NCBI RefSeq assembly: GCF_003402975.1
Contig: NZ_QURB01000002.1
Coordinates: 422,101-486,100, forward strand
Reading direction: 5' to 3'
Length of the DNA stretch: 64,000 nt
Origin: Brumimicrobium aurantiacum
GTDB lineage: Bacteria > Bacteroidota > Bacteroidia > Flavobacteriales_D > Crocinitomicaceae
The position numbers were made by a program, and so were the translations under genes. Below the pieces are notes generated by a model, which was given only the letters and a program-made list of their open reading frames with translations, did no database searches and had not been told where the DNA came from. This document shows, in pieces, positions 8,223-16,839 of this stretch. Positions within the stretch are counted from its first letter, which is position 1. The number at the start of each line of letters is the position of its first letter.

Positions 8223-10157
8223 ATGAAAAGCCTACTGTTTATTCTACTTTTAATAATTGCTCCAATTGCATTTGCAGTAAAGGATGACACGAGTAAAGTA
8301 GAATGGATAAAGGTTTATTTCAACGGTCAATCAGATCATAGTTTTGCACTCCCTCACAATAAATCAAACGACCTACAAGACCTTATTCAAGCCTTAGTTG
8401 ACCGAATAGACAGTGCTAAGGTCAGCATTGACTTGGTGGCCTACGATTTACAAAATATGCGTGTTGGACATGCGCTTGCCAATGCTAAACGTCGAGGTGT
8501 TAGAGTTCGAGTAATTACAGATGTTATTCACCGAAATCACGCTCCAAGATTTACTCATCCAATGTGGGATACTTTGCGTGCAGCAGGAATATACAACATT
8601 GATGATAGCGGAACAATTTACGCTCCAGATGGTGAAATTATTGAATTGTATGAAAGCCTTCCTAACTCAGGGGCTAACATGCACCACAAATTCGCTGTTT
8701 TTGATTTAATTAACGACGACCCAGAAGATGATTATTTATGGACGGGATCGATGAATGTCACTTATACTGGACCATGGAATACGAATGTTACAATGGTCAT
8801 TAAGGACAGTGGATTATCCGGAGTTTACGGAGAAGAATTTCAACAAATGTGGGGAAGCGACACCGAAATTCCCAATGCAAAAAGGGCACGTTTTCATAAA
8901 GACAAGAAAAATGTTTCTGAAAACATTCATTATATCAAGGACATAAAAGTTGAAGCCTATTTCGGTCCACTTGATAGAGATAAACGTAAACCAAGTATTT
9001 CCGCTAGAATTACAGAGCTCATCAATGATTATGCAAAACATGATGTTCGTTTTCTAGCATTCGCAATTAGTCCTAACATTTCAATTAGTGAGGCATTAAT
9101 TGACCGTTCTGGACGAGGAGAAATTAATTTAGAAGGAGTGATCGACCCTGCTTTTTATGCAAGATACCGAAACAACAATCAAATTTGGGCGAGTGCAGAA
9201 ATGAACTTTGGAAATCGAAAAGTTGTGGCTGGTAGAGAAGTAAGAAAACTCCATGCGAAAACCTTGATTATCGATGCACAATACCCTTACCCAGAAAAGC
9301 ATAAAGCCTTAACAATTGTAGGTTCTTATAACTTTTCAGCAGCCGCAGAGATCGCCAATGATGAAAACATTCTCATGATTTACGACAATAAAATTGCCAA
9401 TCTATTTTTACAAGATTTCAAAGGAGTAATGAGTCGCGCAGAACAAAAAACTTACCATCGTTACCCGAAAATCGATACCAGTCATTGGTACACAAACTTT
9501 AGATTTGGTCGCAGTGGCAACATTGAAGTTGAGTTAGATACAAACTTTTATTATCCTGTTTCTCTTTTAGGTGTAAATGTACCTAGAGTTTGGGGCGGTC
9601 ATGAGGATTCTAGTTATTTCTTTGCTGAGGAATCAAATGATTACCTTAAGAATTTACTTGAAGGAGCACAATTGAAGATTAGCGCTGGAAAGGAAATGCC
9701 TAGCCATCAATTTGGTCGATATAGTGCATATATTTTGGCTAGAAAAGGGAAGGATACGATTTCTGTAAATAGAGAAATGTTGAAATCGGGACATGGCACC
9801 TACTCCACTTACAATCGACAACAAAAAGATTCTATTTTAAACTTTAAAATGTTAGAACAAATTGCCAAAGAAAATAAAGTTGGAATTTGGGGTTTTCCGA
9901 AATTATTTAAAACAAAGGTTTTAACCAAAGAAGCTGAAAAACGCAAAAATCTATTTCCATTGAATTTGAATACAGCATCATTAGAAGATTTAACTTTTAT
10001 TCCTTCAATTGGAGAGAAAACAGCCGAAAGTATTATTGAATTCAGAGAAAAACGTGGTGCATTTAAAAAGCTCAATCAACTAACATTAATACCTGGAATA
10101 GGATCTGCAACATTAAAGAAATTAGAACCCTATCTATACATAGAAGATAAAAAATAA
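8223..10157 (+). CDS. secreted multidomain nuclease: two PLD domains, SNase-like domain and HhH domain
   Basis: 644 residues with a Sec signal peptide (hydrophobic, ends about residue 18 in AFA). Domains in order: a first phospholipase D-like half with HHKFAVFDL and WTGSMNVT (about residues 30-210); a second PLD half with KLHAKTLIIDA and VGSYNFS (about 230-410); a staphylococcal-nuclease-like region (about 430-560) recognisable from GVNVPRVWGG, the HQFGRYSAYI strand and a closing KENKVGIWG; and a ComEA-type helix-hairpin-helix tail (about 575-640) with LNTASLEDL and IPSIGEKTAE then IPGIGSATLKK. Two HxK motifs support one composite PLD active site. The likely role is extracellular or periplasmic DNA degradation or processing, with HhH binding DNA. 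In the SNase region the usual catalytic arginines are not all evident, so that domain may be degenerate. Confidence 0.85.
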   Translation: MKSLLFILLLIIAPIAFAVKDDTSKVEWIKVYFNGQSDHSFALPHNKSNDLQDLIQALVDRIDSAKVSIDLVAYDLQNMRVGHALANAKRRGVRVRVITDVIHRNHAPRFTHPMWDTLRAAGIYNIDDSGTIYAPDGEIIELYESLPNSGANMHHKFAVFDLINDDPEDDYLWTGSMNVTYTGPWNTNVTMVIKDSGLSGVYGEEFQQMWGSDTEIPNAKRARFHKDKKNVSENIHYIKDIKVEAYFGPLDRDKRKPSISARITELINDYAKHDVRFLAFAISPNISISEALIDRSGRGEINLEGVIDPAFYARYRNNNQIWASAEMNFGNRKVVAGREVRKLHAKTLIIDAQYPYPEKHKALTIVGSYNFSAAAEIANDENILMIYDNKIANLFLQDFKGVMSRAEQKTYHRYPKIDTSHWYTNFRFGRSGNIEVELDTNFYYPVSLLGVNVPRVWGGHEDSSYFFAEESNDYLKNLLEGAQLKISAGKEMPSHQFGRYSAYILARKGKDTISVNREMLKSGHGTYSTYNRQQKDSILNFKMLEQIAKENKVGIWGFPKLFKTKVLTKEAEKRKNLFPLNLNTASLEDLTFIPSIGEKTAESIIEFREKRGAFKKLNQLTLIPGIGSATLKKLEPYLYIEDKK

Positions 10158-10162
10158 TAACA

Positions 10163-10624
10163 ATGACGAACAACGATATTTTACGCCAAATACGATATGC
10201 ATTTGACTACAACGACGATGAAATGATGGGGCTATTTGCTTCTGCAGGAATGGAAGTCACGCGTGCACAAGTGTGTGATTGGTTAAGAAAAGAGGAAGAA
10301 GAATCTTATGTGAAACTAAGCGATAAAGAAATGGCTACATTTTTGAATGGTTTCATCAACGAAAAAAGAGGTAAAAAAGAAGGTCCACCTATGCGTCCTG
10401 AAGACAATTTAAATAACAACATCATTTTCAGGAAACTTAAAATTGCATTAAACCTTACAGATGTTGACATCTTGGACATTCTCGATTTAGCAAATATGCG
10501 TGTAAGTAAACATGAATTGAGTGCATTTTTCAGAAAACCAACACAACGTCAATATAGAAAATGTAATGATCAATTTTTGAGAAACTTCCTTTATGGAATG
10601 CAACTGAAATACAGAAAAAAATAG
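10163..10624 (+). CDS. DUF1456 family protein (YehS-like)
   Basis: 153 residues with the internal two-fold repeat typical of DUF1456/YehS. Each half begins with an NDILRQIRYAF- or NNIIFRKLKIALNL-type helix and continues with a D(D/I)(E/L)M/DLFxxAGMxV(T/S)xxxVxxWLRK-like helix pair. The family has no proven biochemical role; the fold suggests a small cytoplasmic alpha-helical protein. It starts 5 bp after the nuclease gene stop, so it is part of the comB-nuclease operon. The family call is confident; the function is unknown. Confidence 0.85.
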   Translation: MTNNDILRQIRYAFDYNDDEMMGLFASAGMEVTRAQVCDWLRKEEEESYVKLSDKEMATFLNGFINEKRGKKEGPPMRPEDNLNNNIIFRKLKIALNLTDVDILDILDLANMRVSKHELSAFFRKPTQRQYRKCNDQFLRNFLYGMQLKYRKK

Positions 10625-10684
10625 ATATTTTTACTCTATTTTCAAGAACTTTTAAAACATTATTTATTCTTATAAATATAACTT

Positions 10685-11449
10685 ATGATTCAAGTACAAT
10701 ATATTCGTAAAGAATTTGAATTAACCAAGAAACAGCAAAAAGAGAACAATACTTCTGAAAAAGTTGCTGTAGCGGTTAATGACATTAGTTTTGAGTGTAA
10801 ACCTGGACGTATTTTTTCATTACTAGGTCCAAATGGAGCAGGAAAAACAACCACGCTAAGAATGTTAGCAGGGATCTTACAACCTACAAGTGGATCTATT
10901 CAAATTAATGAAATTGATATTCAGAAAAATCCAAATGAAGCCAAGAAAGACATCGGTTTTTTAACAGGCTCAACAGGACTTTATGAACGATTAACAGCCA
11001 ATGAAATCATTAGCTATTTTGCCAAACTTTACGGTGTTTCAGATCAAGACTTCAAACAAAGAAAAGAGCACCTATATGAATTATTGGGAATGCATGATTT
11101 TCAGGATAAAAGAATTGGTCGTTTAAGTACGGGAATGAAGCAAAAAGTTTCTATTGCAAGAACAATGATTCACGATCCTAAGGTAGTGATTTTCGATGAA
11201 CCAACAAGTGGATTAGATGTGATAACAGCCGAAAATATCATTAAATTAATTAGTGACTGTAAAGAGCAAGGTAAAACCGTAATCTTTTCTTCACATATAA
11301 TGAGTGAGGTTGATTTATTATGTGATGATTTAGCGATTATTCACAAAGGAAACATCGTGCATTCAAGCACAATGGAAGAATACAGAAATGCAATGACAAC
11401 TTCAAGTTTGACTGCAGAGTTTATTAAAATCATTAATGAAAATAACTAG
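10685..11449 (+). CDS. ABC transporter ATP-binding protein, NatA-like
   Basis: 254 residues. It has all nucleotide-binding-domain motifs: Walker A GPNGAGKTTT, a Q-loop region around LTGSTGLYERLT, signature LSTGMKQKVS, Walker B VVIFDEPTSGLD and the switch His in FSSHIM. The closest known type is the NatA subunit of Na+-exporting NatAB or related ABC-2 exporters. It sits 3 bp upstream of a matching ABC-2 permease gene, so the two form one exporter in the inner membrane. The transported substrate cannot be read from sequence; Na+ is a family-based possibility only. Confidence 0.93.
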   Translation: MIQVQYIRKEFELTKKQQKENNTSEKVAVAVNDISFECKPGRIFSLLGPNGAGKTTTLRMLAGILQPTSGSIQINEIDIQKNPNEAKKDIGFLTGSTGLYERLTANEIISYFAKLYGVSDQDFKQRKEHLYELLGMHDFQDKRIGRLSTGMKQKVSIARTMIHDPKVVIFDEPTSGLDVITAENIIKLISDCKEQGKTVIFSSHIMSEVDLLCDDLAIIHKGNIVHSSTMEEYRNAMTTSSLTAEFIKIINENN

Positions 11450-11452
11450 GCC

Positions 11453-12646
11453 ATGATATTTACAATTTTCAAAAAAGAGCTAACCGATACTTTACGCGAC
11501 CGAAGAACAATTATCGCAATGATTGTTGTTCCTATTTTAGTATTCCCTATCATTTTAGGCTTGTCCACTTCTGTTTCGAAATATTTTGACGATAAACAGA
11601 AAGAGGAAGTTCTTAAAGTTGCATTAATTTCAGAAGATACTGATAATCAATTTACCCAAAGACTTTCAGCAATTCCTGATTCTTTAGGACCAAAAGAACT
11701 TATTTTCAGACAAGACACGATTGGACTTAAGAAAGAAATTAGTGAAGATTCTTTGCAATTGGCCATTGTGATTCCTGCAGATTTTGATCAACAGCAAAAA
11801 GAGAATCAACAATCAACAATTCAAGTTTTCCATAAAGGAGTAAATTTAGGTAATAAAGACAGGGTTGAAGGATATGTATCCATCATAGAAAATACTTTAT
11901 TAGAAGATCGTTTTGAGCGATTGTCACTTGACAAACAACTTATCGATCCTATCAATGAGCAGTACGTTGACATTTCAAGTAAAAAGGAGGTCATCGGAAA
12001 AGTTGCTGGAGGTTTCCTTCCATATTTATTCATCATTTTTGGTTTTATAGGATGTATGTACCCTGCAATAGACTTGTTTACCGGTGAAAAAGAGAGAAAA
12101 ACCTTGGAAACATTATTGACAACTCCTGTTCCGCGTTGGAAAATACTTGTCGGAAAAATGTTAGTTATATCATTATCTGGAATTGCCGCAGCTGTGTTCG
12201 CATTAGTAGGTATGTTTGCTGGATTAAGACTTTTCAATTTAGTAGATATTCCTGGAATCAATGAAATTATTGATGGAATTTTAACGCCTTCATTTATTGT
12301 AGGATTGTTGATTCTCTTAATTCCACTAACGATATTTTTTGCTGGAATTATGATTCCTGCTACCATTTATGCAAAATCGTTTAAAGAAGCGCAAAGTGTT
12401 TTAACTCCGGTGAATTTCATCATTTTCCTTCCTGCTATTATCGGGATGTTACCAAATATTGAATTGGATTATACCACAGCATTTATCCCGATTGTGAACA
12501 TCGTTTTAGCCACAAAGGAAATGGTTGCAGGTACAATTGATTTTGTCTTGTTAGGCATTAGTTATTTGGTCATGGTAATTTTCGCTGCATTATCAATTCT
12601 CTTTTCTTATAAAAGATTTGGTAGAGAAAGTAACATTGTTTCCTAA
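11453..12646 (+). CDS. ABC-2 type permease, NatB-like
   Basis: 397 residues. One N-terminal membrane helix (about residues 20-40) is followed by a large extracytoplasmic domain (about 45-185) and five or so C-terminal helices. The motif LFTGEKERKTLETLLTTPVP is the hallmark of NatB/ABC-2_3 permeases. Together with the ATPase gene directly upstream it makes a complete exporter. A strong terminator follows at 12736-12786. The Na+-export function of NatAB is family knowledge; the substrate here is not proven. Confidence 0.9.
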   Translation: MIFTIFKKELTDTLRDRRTIIAMIVVPILVFPIILGLSTSVSKYFDDKQKEEVLKVALISEDTDNQFTQRLSAIPDSLGPKELIFRQDTIGLKKEISEDSLQLAIVIPADFDQQQKENQQSTIQVFHKGVNLGNKDRVEGYVSIIENTLLEDRFERLSLDKQLIDPINEQYVDISSKKEVIGKVAGGFLPYLFIIFGFIGCMYPAIDLFTGEKERKTLETLLTTPVPRWKILVGKMLVISLSGIAAAVFALVGMFAGLRLFNLVDIPGINEIIDGILTPSFIVGLLILLIPLTIFFAGIMIPATIYAKSFKEAQSVLTPVNFIIFLPAIIGMLPNIELDYTTAFIPIVNIVLATKEMVAGTIDFVLLGISYLVMVIFAALSILFSYKRFGRESNIVS

Positions 12647-12735
12647 TTCAATAATGGAATACAATAAGACTTTAAAATTGACGCAGTTGATTTTAATTGT
12701 AATAAGAAAATAGTGGATTAAAATCAAAAAGATAC

Positions 12736-12786
12736 ATCCCTCGGAAAACTAAAAATTTTGTTTTATGTTGTCCGAGGGATTTTTGT
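12736..12786 (+). terminator. intrinsic terminator after the ABC exporter operon
   Basis: Perfect 10-bp stem ATCCCTCGGA (12736-12745) / TCCGAGGGAT (12771-12780) with a 25-nt AT-rich loop, directly followed by a run of T. It lies 90 bp after the permease stop and before a convergent gene. Confidence 0.85.
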
Positions 12787-12807
12787 AAATACAATCTAAT
12801 TACTTCT

Positions 12808-13572
12808 TTATTTTTGCCAAAGTCCAATGACAAGTCCAAGATTTAAGTTTAAAAATTGAATTGATTCTTTATAAGATTTGTCTGATTCAATCGGAAATTT
12901 AGAATAAAGATCTGTTTTAGTATTATGAATTGTAATAGGTACATTAGGCATGATATTATATGTTCCAGAAACAAATATTTTTAATCTCCTATTTAGTTGG
13001 TAAGCAACATTTGCATTAGGCTCTATAAATAAATTGACCATATTACCGTATTTAGGTACAATATTAATTTCATAATATTGATTGGCTCCTTTTTCTTTTA
13101 AAATATAAGCGTATTCTAAATTGCTCATTGAAGCAAATCCAACACCAAGTCCAAGTTGATATTCCCATTTATTTTGAGTCCAACGGTACATCCCTCCTAT
13201 TGATGCAAAAATATTCTCAGGCTTATCTTCTTCCGTATTGCGTACTCTTTCAGTTTGTAAAACGTAAAAATGATCGTCATAATAACTTTCAAGGGAATTG
13301 GTCGTTTCTGGAAGATTTATATTTCTTCCTGTAGCTTGAATTTTGAAGTATGCCAACCAATTGCTATTTATATTTAATGAAGCCTTAGCATGAATCCCGA
13401 AATGATGTGCTTGATTTTCATCTATTGCACTATATATCGAAGAAGAGGAAAAGTTACTTATTTGATTAGCATAATCTACTCCTATATGTAGACCAAAACG
13501 AAATTCATCATCCTGTGAAAGAGCACAATTGGAAATCAGAATGATTAACAAAAATTTAGTTAGCGTTTTCAT
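12808..13572 (-). CDS. outer-membrane beta-barrel-like protein
   Basis: 254 residues with a signal peptide ending at about residue 20 (CALSQ). The mature part has alternating amphipathic strands, for example FRFGLHIGVDYANQ, WLAYFKIQATG, KWEYQLGLGVGFASM and FLNLNLGLVIGLWQK, ending in an aromatic-rich strand. This resembles an 8- to 10-strand outer-membrane barrel of the porin/OmpW-like Bacteroidota type. The start codon overlaps the stop of the upstream lipoprotein gene by 4 bp (ATGA), so the pair is translationally coupled. Its role is not known. Confidence 0.65.
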   Translation of the reverse strand: MKTLTKFLLIILISNCALSQDDEFRFGLHIGVDYANQISNFSSSSIYSAIDENQAHHFGIHAKASLNINSNWLAYFKIQATGRNINLPETTNSLESYYDDHFYVLQTERVRNTEEDKPENIFASIGGMYRWTQNKWEYQLGLGVGFASMSNLEYAYILKEKGANQYYEINIVPKYGNMVNLFIEPNANVAYQLNRRLKIFVSGTYNIMPNVPITIHNTKTDLYSKFPIESDKSYKESIQFLNLNLGLVIGLWQK

Positions 13573-14129
13573 AGTGTTAGTTGAATTGATGGTGATGTCG
13601 CTTCGAAGACCTCATTATTCATTGTAACTATCCTTATTGTAAACTCATGATTTTCTTCTTGAGTTGGGAGTTCTTTTAATAATAAATCTATTGATTCAAA
13701 AAAAGAACCATCTTTTCGTTCATTCACTTTGGCTACACGGTCACCAGATAAATAATCTTGGACTGAATAAAACATATAATTTTCAAAAACAGAAAAATGA
13801 TTAATCAAATTTTCCCCTGATTGATGCTCACTATCAAAATTGGACGAAGATGTTATTATTATTGAATCTATTGTATTCTTTACTGAAAAATCTGGTTCAT
13901 CCTCCCAATCAGAATCTTCTGTTAATTCTAGATCAAGATATAATTTTAAACCAAACGCTTTTGCCGATAAAGACTCCTCATTGGAAGTTGTTGGTTCTTC
14001 AAAACGATTATCAGACAAGAAAAGGTTAATTTTTTCAATATTAACAAGCTCATTATCATACTTCTGTGTACAGGCAAAAATAAGCCCCGACACCAACAAC
14101 AAATAAACTCCAAATTTGATCATTTTCAT
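13569..14129 (-). CDS. lipoprotein of unknown function
   Basis: 186 residues. The N-terminus is a lipoprotein signal peptide with lipobox LIFAC (Cys at residue 20), followed by an acidic, Ser/Glu-rich region and beta-rich segments (LKLYLDLEL, then HEFTIRIVTMNNEVFEATSPSI near the C-terminus). No catalytic motif is visible. It is the first gene of a two-gene unit with the barrel protein, with a 4-bp stop/start overlap, so the two probably act together at the outer membrane. I do not recognise the family. Confidence 0.65.
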   Translation of the reverse strand: MKMIKFGVYLLLVSGLIFACTQKYDNELVNIEKINLFLSDNRFEEPTTSNEESLSAKAFGLKLYLDLELTEDSDWEDEPDFSVKNTIDSIIITSSSNFDSEHQSGENLINHFSVFENYMFYSVQDYLSGDRVAKVNERKDGSFFESIDLLLKELPTQEENHEFTIRIVTMNNEVFEATSPSIQLTL

Positions 14130-14289
14130 GTTTTCAATTTTAAATAAATAATAGAATTTTAATATTTAATACTCTCTTTAACGGAACTACCTATTTAAAG
14201 GTTGGCAATTAATATATAAACTCTAATTATATCTATAATTAATTAATTCTGATTTTATTTGTTTACTTTAGACTCTCAAAACCAAACAA

Positions 14290-15213
14290 ATGAAACAAAA
14301 GTTTATTTTCAAAATTACATTGACAATTCTCATTCAATTTTGTTTCTACTATGGATTTTCTCAAAAAACAAACTCTATTTTAACTAATTTACCTACGAAT
14401 TTTAAATATCAGGTAATTACAGATTCAATTCCTGCTAATAATTTTCTTGCTCAGTCTTCATCTTTTAATGAAGGAAGTCAAAAATTAAATATAGGATGTT
14501 CCCCCACTGTTGAGGTTGAATTAGATTTTTCATTGGTTATCTCTCATCCTTTTCTTTTTGACTGGAACCATTATAAAAAAGATGGAAGCATGATCATATA
14601 CGCCATTAAGAAAAGTTTTCTTAAGCAAGATTCTACAGTTCTCAAAGCTTTAGATGATTACTGTTTTTATGGTCAAATGAACTATGCTCACGTCACAGAA
14701 ACACATATATTATTTCTTTATTCTAAATATACTAATTCCCGCCATTTTGCTGATCGTTTGAAAAACACTTCCATGTGGAAAATGATTTTAGATCCTTTAG
14801 AAGTAAGCTTACAATCTGTTGATTTTATCACGAATGAAACACAAGATATTGTAGAGGGAGTAAATGGATTTCACGAAAAGAAAAAGATTATAGGAAAATA
14901 CAAACTTTGCTCAATGGCACTGCCTGCACGAAAGATTCAGAAGGATAATAAAGAATTAAAAATCTCTCAAGGCTATGAAAATTGTAACACCATACTAAAG
15001 TTTAAACGTAACGGTAATGCTAAAGCATATTCAGCTAACGAAGGTAGAAGACTGTTTCTTGGAAATTGGAAGTGGAACATGGATAGTCAATACATTTATA
15101 TAGATAAACAAAATACTAGAGGAATGTCAGGATATCAAATCGTAGGACCTAAAAGAATCCTTTCATTAAATAATAATTCGAAAGACGGAGTCATTTTGTA
15201 TCCATTTCCATGA
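14290..15213 (+). CDS. secreted protein of unknown function, possible lipocalin-like C-terminus
   Basis: 307 residues with a signal peptide ending at about residue 24 (YYGFSQ). The N-terminal half holds a region around DWNHYKKDGSMIIYAIKKSF. The C-terminal 110 residues (from IIGKYKLCSMA through NCNTILKFKRNGNA to GNWKWNMDSQYIYI) follow the order seen in Bacteroidota lipocalin-like domains: a GxW/Y start, a Cys pair and a beta-barrel. That reading is tentative. The stop overlaps the start of the next secreted-protein gene by 4 bp. Transcription is divergent from the lipoprotein/barrel pair. Confidence 0.6.
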   Translation: MKQKFIFKITLTILIQFCFYYGFSQKTNSILTNLPTNFKYQVITDSIPANNFLAQSSSFNEGSQKLNIGCSPTVEVELDFSLVISHPFLFDWNHYKKDGSMIIYAIKKSFLKQDSTVLKALDDYCFYGQMNYAHVTETHILFLYSKYTNSRHFADRLKNTSMWKMILDPLEVSLQSVDFITNETQDIVEGVNGFHEKKKIIGKYKLCSMALPARKIQKDNKELKISQGYENCNTILKFKRNGNAKAYSANEGRRLFLGNWKWNMDSQYIYIDKQNTRGMSGYQIVGPKRILSLNNNSKDGVILYPFP

Positions 15214-15695
15214 AAAAACTCAAAAATATGAAGTTATCAATGTTATTATTATTCATCTTCATGGCGACTAACTTAATTGGGCAAGATGATTGCAAACTTT
15301 GTAAAACCATTTCAAAAGGTCAATTTAATAAGATGGAACACATTGTAAAAACTGAACTCTTAAAATACAAATATGGTACAATCATCAAATCACCATCGGC
15401 GAGTTACACCAATTATGATGATTCCTACGATACAATTGTAGCCTGGTTAAATTCTAAATCATGCGTTGAGCAAGCCACGTGGGACAAATGTCAAGATAAA
15501 ATCCAGCCTTACCCCAACTTTTCTAGGTTGGGATTCCGTTTAAAATCGGGTGATGAGTTTGTTTTTCATATTCAACAAGGACATTCCAATAACTTAAAAA
15601 ACAGATTAAAATTTAGAGAACGACTTTATTATCTTTCTATGACAGAAGATAAAGGATTCGTGAAAAAGCAAATCACTCTTTGTAAAGGTCATTAA
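15210..15695 (+). CDS. small secreted cysteine-containing protein of unknown function
   Basis: 161 residues with a signal peptide (hydrophobic stretch to about residue 24, TNLIGQ). The mature protein begins DDCKLCKT and contains two further central cysteines (SCVEQATWDKC) plus a near-terminal Cys (ITLCKGH), suggesting periplasmic disulfides. The start overlaps the preceding gene stop (ATGA), so the two are coupled. No family recognised. Confidence 0.6.
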   Translation: MKKLKNMKLSMLLLFIFMATNLIGQDDCKLCKTISKGQFNKMEHIVKTELLKYKYGTIIKSPSASYTNYDDSYDTIVAWLNSKSCVEQATWDKCQDKIQPYPNFSRLGFRLKSGDEFVFHIQQGHSNNLKNRLKFRERLYYLSMTEDKGFVKKQITLCKGH

Positions 15696-15853
15696 TAATC
15701 GAACCAAAAACACTTAAATTTAAATCAATTATTCACAAAAATTTAATAATTATTTCTTATTGAAGGCTGTGGTTTTAACGCTTAAAAAGAACTTAAAACT
15801 GTTTAACCGGATAATTTTATAGACGAAACCCATTTACTATAAGATTAATTATA

Positions 15854-15861
15854 TATATTTG
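15854..15861 (+). promoter_or_regulatory. -7 promoter element TATATTTG
   Basis: Matches the Bacteroidota -7 consensus TAnnTTTG, 22 bp upstream of the 113-residue membrane protein start. No clear TTG -33 box lies at 19-20 nt, so it is a moderate candidate. Confidence 0.45.
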
Positions 15862-15882
15862 CACGGATTTTAAATACTAATT

Positions 15883-16224
15883 ATGAATTCTGTCGAATTA
15901 ACAAAGAATCAAAGAATATCAAATTCGGTTAACATATTTGCGTTTCTATCTATTATAACTGCAATTGTATTTTTAATTTTCAAATTATGGAGCGAATCTA
16001 AATTCATGACAACCACCATGATACCAGATTATACTGTTCTTTATATGAATAAAGCCGAAATTAATTTAATTGCATTTCTTATCGGTTCAACAATTCCAGC
16101 ACTCTATTTTAGATTTAGAGGACAGCACTTAATATCAACTGTATGTATTTCTGTATTTTACATTATGGGACTTTTCTTTAAGAACTCAGTTGATATTATC
16201 GAAAACTGGTATGCTCTTGTATAA
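15883..16224 (+). CDS. small membrane protein, paralogue of the 32009-32326 gene
   Basis: 113 residues with three hydrophobic helices (about 17-37, 60-78 and 86-104). It aligns over nearly its full length with the last gene of the KilA-N cassette at 32009-32326. Shared positions include PDYTVLYM/PKYVSIYM, INL..F..G..IPAL and the ending I.EN(W/F)Y. This makes a two-member family within the window, 16 kb apart. The function is unknown. It has its own candidate promoter 22 bp upstream, separate from the secreted-protein pair before it. Confidence 0.65.
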   Translation: MNSVELTKNQRISNSVNIFAFLSIITAIVFLIFKLWSESKFMTTTMIPDYTVLYMNKAEINLIAFLIGSTIPALYFRFRGQHLISTVCISVFYIMGLFFKNSVDIIENWYALV

Positions 16225-16278
16225 TTCAAAAAGAAATATTTAAATAAACTTAATCTATTTTTTACCTTGTTCAGTAAG

Positions 16279-16836
16279 TTATTTCTTAAAAATACTTGCT
16301 AAGTCATACAATGATTCAACAGTAAAATAATTTGAATGACTTTTTGGATGTATATACACATTGATCATTCCTGCTTTATCTCCAAATTGCATATCACTGA
16401 TTGAATCCCCTACCATAATTGATTTTGAAAAATCAATCGTTGGAAAATCTGATTGAGCCTTCTTGGCCATTCCTATTTCAGGCTTACGCATTTCACTATT
16501 TTCTGCTGCTAGTTGAGGCGCATAATAAACAGCATCTATTTTTCCTCCGGCAGACCTAATTTTATCTAAAACTTCATCATGGACTATTTTCAAATCATCA
16601 TGAGACATTAATCCCTTCCCTATCCCCTGTTGATTAGTTACAATAACAATTCTGTGAAAGTATTTAGAAAGTAAAGCAATAGCTTCAATGGCACTTGGAA
16701 AAACATCTAATTCATCCAAGTTTTTCACGTAATCATTGTCTAATTTTCGGTTTATCACACCATCGCGATCCAAAAACAAAGTCCAGCTTTCATCTACATT
16801 TGAAAATAGATTTTCATAATTTTGGTTACTTTCCAT
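16279..16836 (-). CDS. HAD-family phosphatase, GmhB/HisB-N-like
   Basis: 185 residues. HAD motif I is FLDRDGVINR (both catalytic Asp), motif II is VTNQQGIGKG, motif III is the Lys in MRKPEIGM, and motif IV is MVGDSISDMQ with GDKAGM. This order fits the D-glycero-D-manno-heptose-1,7-bisphosphate phosphatase/histidinol-phosphatase group. The zinc-binding Cys cluster normally found between motifs II and III is missing: the loop reads YYAPQLAAENSEMRKP. Substrate specificity may therefore differ from true GmhB. The gene starts 3 bp after the glycosyltransferase stop, suggesting a role in envelope glycan or nucleotide-sugar synthesis. Confidence 0.8.
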   Translation of the reverse strand: MESNQNYENLFSNVDESWTLFLDRDGVINRKLDNDYVKNLDELDVFPSAIEAIALLSKYFHRIVIVTNQQGIGKGLMSHDDLKIVHDEVLDKIRSAGGKIDAVYYAPQLAAENSEMRKPEIGMAKKAQSDFPTIDFSKSIMVGDSISDMQFGDKAGMINVYIHPKSHSNYFTVESLYDLASIFKK

Positions 16837-16839
16837 TTG

